A DNA stretch of 64,000 nt. Origin: Cryobacterium sp. SO2. GTDB taxonomy: Bacteria; Actinomycetota; Actinomycetes; Actinomycetales; Microbacteriaceae. The notes under the pieces are model-generated. The model was not told the origin of the DNA. It saw only the letters and a program-made list of their open reading frames with translations, and did not search any database. The stretch is from the NCBI RefSeq assembly GCF_026151165.2, contig NZ_CP117849.1, forward strand, positions 1,302,001 through 1,366,000, read 5' to 3'. Positions 59,984-64,000 of the stretch are shown here, one piece after another. The stretch's first letter is position 1. The number at the start of each line of letters is the position of its first letter. A program made the position numbers and the translations under genes.

Positions 59984-60423
59984 AGGGCCGTATCGCCGTC
60001 GTCGTGATGGCCCTCCTGCTGGTCTTCTACCTGGTGCTCGTCGGTTGGCGAGCCGTGCTGTTCGTGCAGAGCGGCGACCCGGTCGGCATCCTCATCGGGG
60101 TCGCGCTCATCGTGCTGCCGATCATCGGCGCCTGGGCCCTGGTGCGCGAGATCCTCTTCGGCCTCCGGTGCGAACGCCTGGTCACCCAGCTTGACGCCGA
60201 GGGCGAGCTGCCGGTCAATGACCTGCCCAGCCGGCCCAGCGGCCGCCCCTACCGCGAGGCCGCCGACGCCCAGTTCCCCGGGTACCGCGACGCCGTGGAT
60301 GCCGCCCCCGAGGACTGGCGGGCCTGGTTCCGGCTGGGACTGGCCTACGACGCCTCCGGCGACCGTCGCCGCGCGCGCGGCGCCCTGCGCACGGCGATGT
60401 CCCTGGAGAAGTCGGCGCACTGA
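59980..60423 (+). CDS. small membrane protein with TPR-like C-terminus
   Basis: The 147-residue protein has two hydrophobic spans (IAVVVMALLLVFYLVLVGW and VGILIGVALIVLPIIGAWAL) and a soluble tail with DWRAWFRLGLAYDASGDRRRAR, which looks like a single TPR-type helix pair. Genes like this often follow dapB in Microbacteriaceae. It overlaps the dapB stop (ATGA), so it is co-translated. Function unknown. Confidence 0.8.
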   Translation: MKGRIAVVVMALLLVFYLVLVGWRAVLFVQSGDPVGILIGVALIVLPIIGAWALVREILFGLRCERLVTQLDAEGELPVNDLPSRPSGRPYREAADAQFPGYRDAVDAAPEDWRAWFRLGLAYDASGDRRRARGALRTAMSLEKSAH

Positions 60424-60600
60424 GCCGCTCCGCGCCCTGAGCCGCTCCGTGCCGCTCCTCGCCTGGAGCCGTTCCGCTCCGAGCAGTTCCGCGCCCTGAG
60501 CCGCGCGCGCCGCCAGCCGATGCGCGCCGCGAGCCGTTGCGCGGGTGCCGTGCCGTTCCGCGGGTGGCGTGCCACCCGCGAATCGGCGTATGACCCGCGC
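60424..60600. repeat. degenerate GAGCCGCTCCGCGCC repeats and a TGGCGTGCCA hairpin
   Basis: From 60424 to about 60540 the sequence is built of imperfect copies of GAGCCGCTCCGCGCCCT. At 60552-60588 GCCGTTCCGCGGGTGG pairs with CCACCCGCGAATCGGC. This hairpin is the same element that starts the array at 62085, on the other side of the nuclease-like gene. Confidence 0.8.
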
Positions 60601-60630
60601 AACTCCGCCCAACTATCCACCGGCCGGGTC

Positions 60631-61623
60631 TCAGCGCTCCCACAACCGGGGACGGCCAGGGGTGAGGCCCAGCACCGCCAGCCGGGCCGTCAAACGCGGC
60701 ACGCTCAACCCGGTGGCGTGGTCCCACCGCACGAAGCCGAGCACCTGCCGGCGGATGGCGTCTTCCCGCACCTTCTCCTCGTACACCACCTCAGCGGGGG
60801 TGCGTCCGTTCAGCATGACGGGGTCGAAGTACTTCACCCGGCCATCGCTTTCTCCCACCCCGCGCAGGTGCAGCCAGAAAAAGTCCGTGAAGACAGTGCG
60901 GCCGTCGACCTCGAACGGATGCTGCAGCACAGGTTCGGTGAACCCGGCCAGCGCGAGGCTGACCCGGCTTCCGGACTCATCGGGGGAGCCCGACAGGGGT
61001 GACGCGAAGTCGATCACAGTTCGGGCCCGCACCGAGCCGCGGAAGGGCAGCATCCGCTCCCACGTCTCGAGCAGCGTCGCCCGGTCGGTGAGCGGCATCG
61101 TTCGTCCGGACCGGTCGATGGCCAGGGCCCGGTCTGCGGCCGCGACCGCCGACCGGAGATCCACCACGGTTGCCAGGTCAATCACCGTGCGAGCGACCGT
61201 CGTGACCAGCACGCCGTCGCGCAGCTCCACATCCCGGGCATCGAAGCCCACCGCGTGCTTGCGGACGCCGGGCTCCGAACGTCCCCCTGTCGCCCGTTCG
61301 GTGAGGAAGTGCACATCCTCCGGCCACGGTGCCAACAGCGGCAACTGCCACACCGCCGCCGCGGATTGGTGCGAGAGCGGCAGCGCGCCGCCCCGGCCGA
61401 GCGCGGCGGCCCGCACCCGGAGGGCATACCGCTGGTCGCGGTCGAGCGCCTCCCAGACCGCCATCGGCGTGTATCGGCCCCAGCCAAGGCGATGCAGGTG
61501 GCCGCGCTCGGCACCGCGCCGCAGGCGGAGGTCACCGCCGAACGCGCGCCGATAGTCGGCGGCGAGGAGTAGTTCAGGGGGGAGGGCCGGTGGGGAGGCG
61601 CTCTGGTCGCGGGATTCAGTCAT
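60631..61623 (-). CDS. DUF559/Vsr-like nuclease-fold protein (AbiEi-like N-terminal part)
   Basis: The 330-residue protein starts at ATG 61623. The middle part (LSHQSAAAVWQLPLL and VTTVARTVIDLATVVDL) resembles the actinobacterial proteins annotated as type IV antitoxin AbiEi-like. The C-terminus is Vsr/DUF559-like: DESGSR, then TDFFW and GVGESDGRVKYFD, then VYEEKVREDAIRR, offering Asp, Glu and Lys for a PD-(D/E)xK site. No partner toxin gene is visible. It is enclosed by homologous repeats at 60424-60600 and 62085-62445. Confidence 0.75.
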   Translation of the reverse strand: MTESRDQSASPPALPPELLLAADYRRAFGGDLRLRRGAERGHLHRLGWGRYTPMAVWEALDRDQRYALRVRAAALGRGGALPLSHQSAAAVWQLPLLAPWPEDVHFLTERATGGRSEPGVRKHAVGFDARDVELRDGVLVTTVARTVIDLATVVDLRSAVAAADRALAIDRSGRTMPLTDRATLLETWERMLPFRGSVRARTVIDFASPLSGSPDESGSRVSLALAGFTEPVLQHPFEVDGRTVFTDFFWLHLRGVGESDGRVKYFDPVMLNGRTPAEVVYEEKVREDAIRRQVLGFVRWDHATGLSVPRLTARLAVLGLTPGRPRLWER

Positions 61624-61739
61624 GCGGCCAGTGTCGGCGCTCGTCGTCGCCGGGCCTGGCGTTGGGTTCGTTCCGTGCGAAATGGCGGTCACTGGCCCCT
61701 GTGCAGGGGCGGCCGTTGTGACGGGCTGGCCGTGGGCAG

Positions 61740-62000
61740 GATCTGCCGCCGCAAAGTCCCTGTCACCGTGAAGGACTGGATTGTGACGGCTCTGCGGGGA
61801 GGAACCTGCCGGTGTTCCAGACTGGCATGTGATGGATCTGACGGTATGGAACCTGCCGCCGTCCAAGACTGGCCTTGATGAAGGACCCGCCGGTGTCACG
61901 GACTCGTTTCTGTGTAGGACCTGCCGCAGTGATGGACTCGTTTCTGTGTCGGACCTGCCGCTGTTGGGACTCTGACGCAGTGGGAGATCTGCCCCGGTCC
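61740..62000. repeat. degenerate 34-bp tandem repeat array
   Basis: Units starting GA(A/C/T)C(T/C)(T/C)GCCG begin at 61849, 61884, 61918, 61952 and 61986, that is every 34-35 bp, with two more diverged starts at 61740 and 61802. A second shared block GACTCGTTTCTGTGT or GACTGG lies about 18 bp into each unit. The array is in the 900-bp non-coding stretch upstream of the nuclease-like gene; no gene is evident there. Confidence 0.8.
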
Positions 62001-62084
62001 CGGGACAGGCCAGGTAGACGCGCGGTCTGCGGCGGGCACCGGCGGGCACCCGTTGGTGAGCTGTGCAGGCGATGCGCGGGTGCG

Positions 62085-62445
62085 GCGCCGTTTCGCGGGT
62101 GGCACGCCACCCGCGTAACGGCGTGTGACCCGCGCAGCGCGATTTTGCCCGAAATAGGCCTGGCGCGGTGCCCGCGTAACGGCGTGTGACCCGCGTAACG
62201 CGGTGGACCAAGGGTGTGGGGGTGGCACGCCACCCGCGAAACGGCGTGTGACCCGCGCAGCGCGATTTTGCCCGAAATAGGCCTGGCGCGGTGACCGCGT
62301 AACGGCGTGTGACCCGCGTAACGCGGTGGACCAAGGGTGCGGGGGTGGCGCGGTGCCCGCGAAACGGCGTGTGACCCGCGCAGCGCGGTGGAGCCCGGAT
62401 GTGGGGGTGGCGCGGTGCCCGCGTAACGGCGTGTGACCCGGGCGC
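62085..62445. repeat. 62-bp tandem repeat with 123-bp higher-order period
   Basis: Subunits begin near 62099, 62162, 62223, 62285, 62346 and 62408. All share ACGGCGTGTGACCCGCG. Odd and even copies differ in their second half (GATTTTGCCCGAAATAGG against GTGGACCAAGGGTG), so the first four form two nearly identical 123-bp dimers. The first copy is preceded by a hairpin in which CGCCGTTTCGCGGGTGG pairs with CCACCCGCGTAACGGCG. Confidence 0.92.
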
Positions 62446-62485
62446 CCGGCCCGGCCCGTCAGCGGCGGAACAGGGCCGGGCGGGC

Positions 62486-62522
62486 CGGGGCAGAGCGGGG
62501 CAGAGCGGGGCAGAGCGGGGCG
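62486..62522. repeat. GGGGCAGAGC tandem repeat
   Basis: Four consecutive near-perfect decamers lie just after the stop codon side of the epimerase gene, forming another simple-sequence tract in this repeat-rich end. Confidence 0.85.
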
Positions 62523-62523
62523 G

Positions 62524-63408
62524 CTAGCGCAGCATCCAGGTGACAGCTTCGGCGGCCGTGCGGTGGGTGAACCTGAACCCGTCGGCCTCCAGCTTGGCCG
62601 AACTCACCCGCTGGTCGGCGAGCAGCAGCTGCCTGGCGGCATCCTGCAAGGCCAGGGTGAGCACCTTCTCCGGAACCGGAACGAGGAACGGCCGGCGCAG
62701 CGCGACGGTGACGGCCTTGATCACATCGTTGGCGGTGGCCGGGGTGGGGCCGGTGAGGTTCACCGGGCCGCTCAGTGAGGAGGTGAGCAGGTGCACGATC
62801 GCGGCGGCCTCGTCGTGCAGGCTCACCCACGGCCAGCTCTGCGTGCCGCGGCCGAGCGGGCCGCCGAGGCCAAGACGCACGATCGGCAGCAGCGGCTTCA
62901 GGGCGCCGCCCTTGGCGAGCACCAGCCCGGTGCGCAGCAGCACGACCCTGGTGTTCTCGGGGGCCAGGCGTGCCTCAGCCTCCCAGGTGGTGACCACGGT
63001 GGCGAGGAAGTCGCTGCCGGGCGCGGACTCCTCGGTGAGCTCCTCGCCCGGCCGGTTGCCGTAGACCCCGACCGCTGACGCGTTGAGCAGCACGGCTGGC
63101 GGCGTGGCGGAGCGCCGCATCGCGTCGGTGAGGGTGCGGGTGGCCTGCACCCGCGACTCCATGATCTGGCGCCGGTAGGACGCGGTCCAGGGCAGGCGCC
63201 CGATCGAGGCTCCGGAGAGGTTGACCACGGTGTCGATGCCGTCGAAGACCGCGGGGTCCAGGCTCAGCGTCGCCGGATCCCACAGGATCTCGGCCGAGCT
63301 GCGCGTGGGGCGACGCACGAGGCGCACGACGGTGTGTCCTGCCGCCTCCAGCTGACGGCGCAACTCCGTGCCGACCAGCCCGGAGGCTCCGGAAATGAGT
63401 ACTCGCAT
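62524..63408 (-). CDS. TIGR01777 family NAD(P)-binding epimerase-like protein
   Basis: The 294-residue extended short-chain dehydrogenase has VLISGASGLVGTELRRQL (residues 3-20), DTVVNLSGASIGRLPW, LLNASAVGVYG near 108, and the C-terminal DUF1731 region (PEKVLTLALQDAARQLLLADQRV; GFRFTHRTAAEAV). These match the YfcH/SulA-like TIGR01777 family, whose reaction is not known. It is 19 bp downstream of the OsmC gene on the same strand and likely co-transcribed. Confidence 0.9.
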   Translation of the reverse strand: MRVLISGASGLVGTELRRQLEAAGHTVVRLVRRPTRSSAEILWDPATLSLDPAVFDGIDTVVNLSGASIGRLPWTASYRRQIMESRVQATRTLTDAMRRSATPPAVLLNASAVGVYGNRPGEELTEESAPGSDFLATVVTTWEAEARLAPENTRVVLLRTGLVLAKGGALKPLLPIVRLGLGGPLGRGTQSWPWVSLHDEAAAIVHLLTSSLSGPVNLTGPTPATANDVIKAVTVALRRPFLVPVPEKVLTLALQDAARQLLLADQRVSSAKLEADGFRFTHRTAAEAVTWMLR

Positions 63409-63427
63409 GACGATGTCCGGCTGCCGC

Positions 63428-63853
63428 TTAGGCCAGCTCGGCTTCGATGGTGATCGGGATCCCGGTCAGGGCCTGCGAGATCGGGCAGTTCACCTTCGCA
63501 TCCTGCGCGAACGCCTCGAACTCGTCCTCGGTGATCCCCGGCACGCTGGCGCTCACGAGCAGGTGGCTGCCGGTGACGCCGGTTCCGGCGACGAAGGTGA
63601 CGGCCGCGGTGGTCTGGATGCTGGTGGGCGTGTGGCCGGCACCGGCGAGGATGTTTGCGAGTGCCATCGAGAAGCAGGAGGCGTGGGCGGCGCCCAGCAG
63701 TTCCTCGGGGTTGGTCGTGTTCGCGGTGCCTTCGGCCCTGGCCTTCCAGTTCACCGGGAACGACCCGGCGTGGGAGGAATCGAGCGTGACGGTGCCGGAC
63801 CCGGCCATCAGGTCGCCGGTCCATACGGTGGTTGCTTCGCTGGTCAGGGCCAT
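63428..63853 (-). CDS. OsmC family peroxiredoxin
   Basis: The 141-residue protein starts at ATG 63853 behind AGGAGG. TTNPEELLGAAHASCFSMAL holds the peroxidatic Cys and the second Cys is in DAKVNCPISQAL, the OsmC pair that reduces organic hydroperoxides. Length is normal for OsmC. It is the first gene of a two-gene unit with the TIGR01777 epimerase. After it, 63854-64000 shows only the possible tail of another minus-strand gene ending at 63962. Confidence 0.9.
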   Translation of the reverse strand: MALTSEATTVWTGDLMAGSGTVTLDSSHAGSFPVNWKARAEGTANTTNPEELLGAAHASCFSMALANILAGAGHTPTSIQTTAAVTFVAGTGVTGSHLLVSASVPGITEDEFEAFAQDAKVNCPISQALTGIPITIEAELA

Positions 63854-64000
63854 GGTGTTACCTCCTGGAAAGTGGATCACCAGCCTAACCGGCAGGCCTG
63901 GATCGCTCCCAGGGAATTCCCTGCCGATACGCAGGGGAGCGTACCAGCGGGTAGGTCGACGCTAGACCGAGGCCGGCCCGCGGCCGATGATGCGCGCCCG

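Noticed and set aside
61740..62000. CRISPR array
   Set aside because: The units are degenerate over their whole length, no constant repeat with unique spacers is present, and no cas gene is in the window.
61875..62189. 104-codon plus-strand frame in the repeat region
   Set aside because: It is made wholly of the tandem repeats, and has no ribosome-binding site or family resemblance.
63962..64000. C-terminal end of a further minus-strand gene
   Set aside because: A TAG on the minus strand at 63962-63964 is preceded by an open frame to the window edge, but 12 codons are too few to call a gene.

Overview
The window is high-GC chromosomal DNA of an actinobacterium, most likely Microbacteriaceae and possibly Cryobacterium or a close relative. 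This rests on gene content and style: mycothiol-type DinB-fold protein, DUF222/HNH endonuclease, DUF6457 protein, MTES_1575-type helicase, a divergent nirB/nirD arrangement, and the recurring GGATGC word in coding sequence. The genus is an inference, not a measurement. No rRNA, tRNA, prophage, insertion sequence or CRISPR array was recognised.

Region 1 (1-16.7 kb) is nitrate assimilation and molybdenum metabolism. It holds nirB (cut by the window edge), divergent nirD with a siroheme chelatase, narK, the nitrate reductase nasA with an FAD/[2Fe-2S] electron-donor protein, a second molybdoenzyme (FdhF/YdeP type), a DUF6457 protein, moeA, mobA and a zinc formaldehyde dehydrogenase. Together they give nitrate import, reduction to nitrite and ammonium, and the siroheme and molybdenum cofactors these steps need. 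GTnAC boxes at 11-bp spacing before narK suggest GlnR control. A DUF222/HNH endonuclease and a 2'-5' RNA ligase-like gene sit inside this block.

Region 2 (17-30.2 kb) holds an AI-2E-family transporter, a Na+/H+ antiporter, a three-gene ketose operon (class II aldolase, HAD phosphatase fused to DhaL, DhaK), a mycothiol-dependent isomerase-type protein, and a 1,834-residue DUF4011 helicase-nuclease that may be a single-protein defence system.

Region 3 (30.5-60.4 kb) is the conserved rpsO ... pnp ... M16 peptidase ... dapB backbone, broken up by accessory genes. About 20 kb lies between rpsO and pnp. It contains a POLLUX/CASTOR-like channel, a tightly coupled five-gene flavin/iron-sulfur/heme electron-transfer operon, fructosamine kinase, DJ-1/PfpI, an amino-acid permease, a membrane-anchored multicopper oxidase, GH13 glucosidase with a ROK regulator, an LLM flavin monooxygenase with FMN reductase, and a pyrD/HTH/pyrK operon. 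Between pnp and the M16 peptidase lie Lrp, a pterin dehydratase-glyoxalase fusion, glutathione peroxidase and an aldo/keto reductase.

Region 4 (60.4-64 kb) is repeat-rich. A DUF559-like nuclease is flanked by homologous hairpin repeats and followed by about 900 bp of non-coding tandem arrays, then a TIGR01777 epimerase and an OsmC peroxidase.

A striking overall trait is the number of distinct palindromic repeat families between genes. One of them appears to lie in frame inside a coding sequence (36024-36091).
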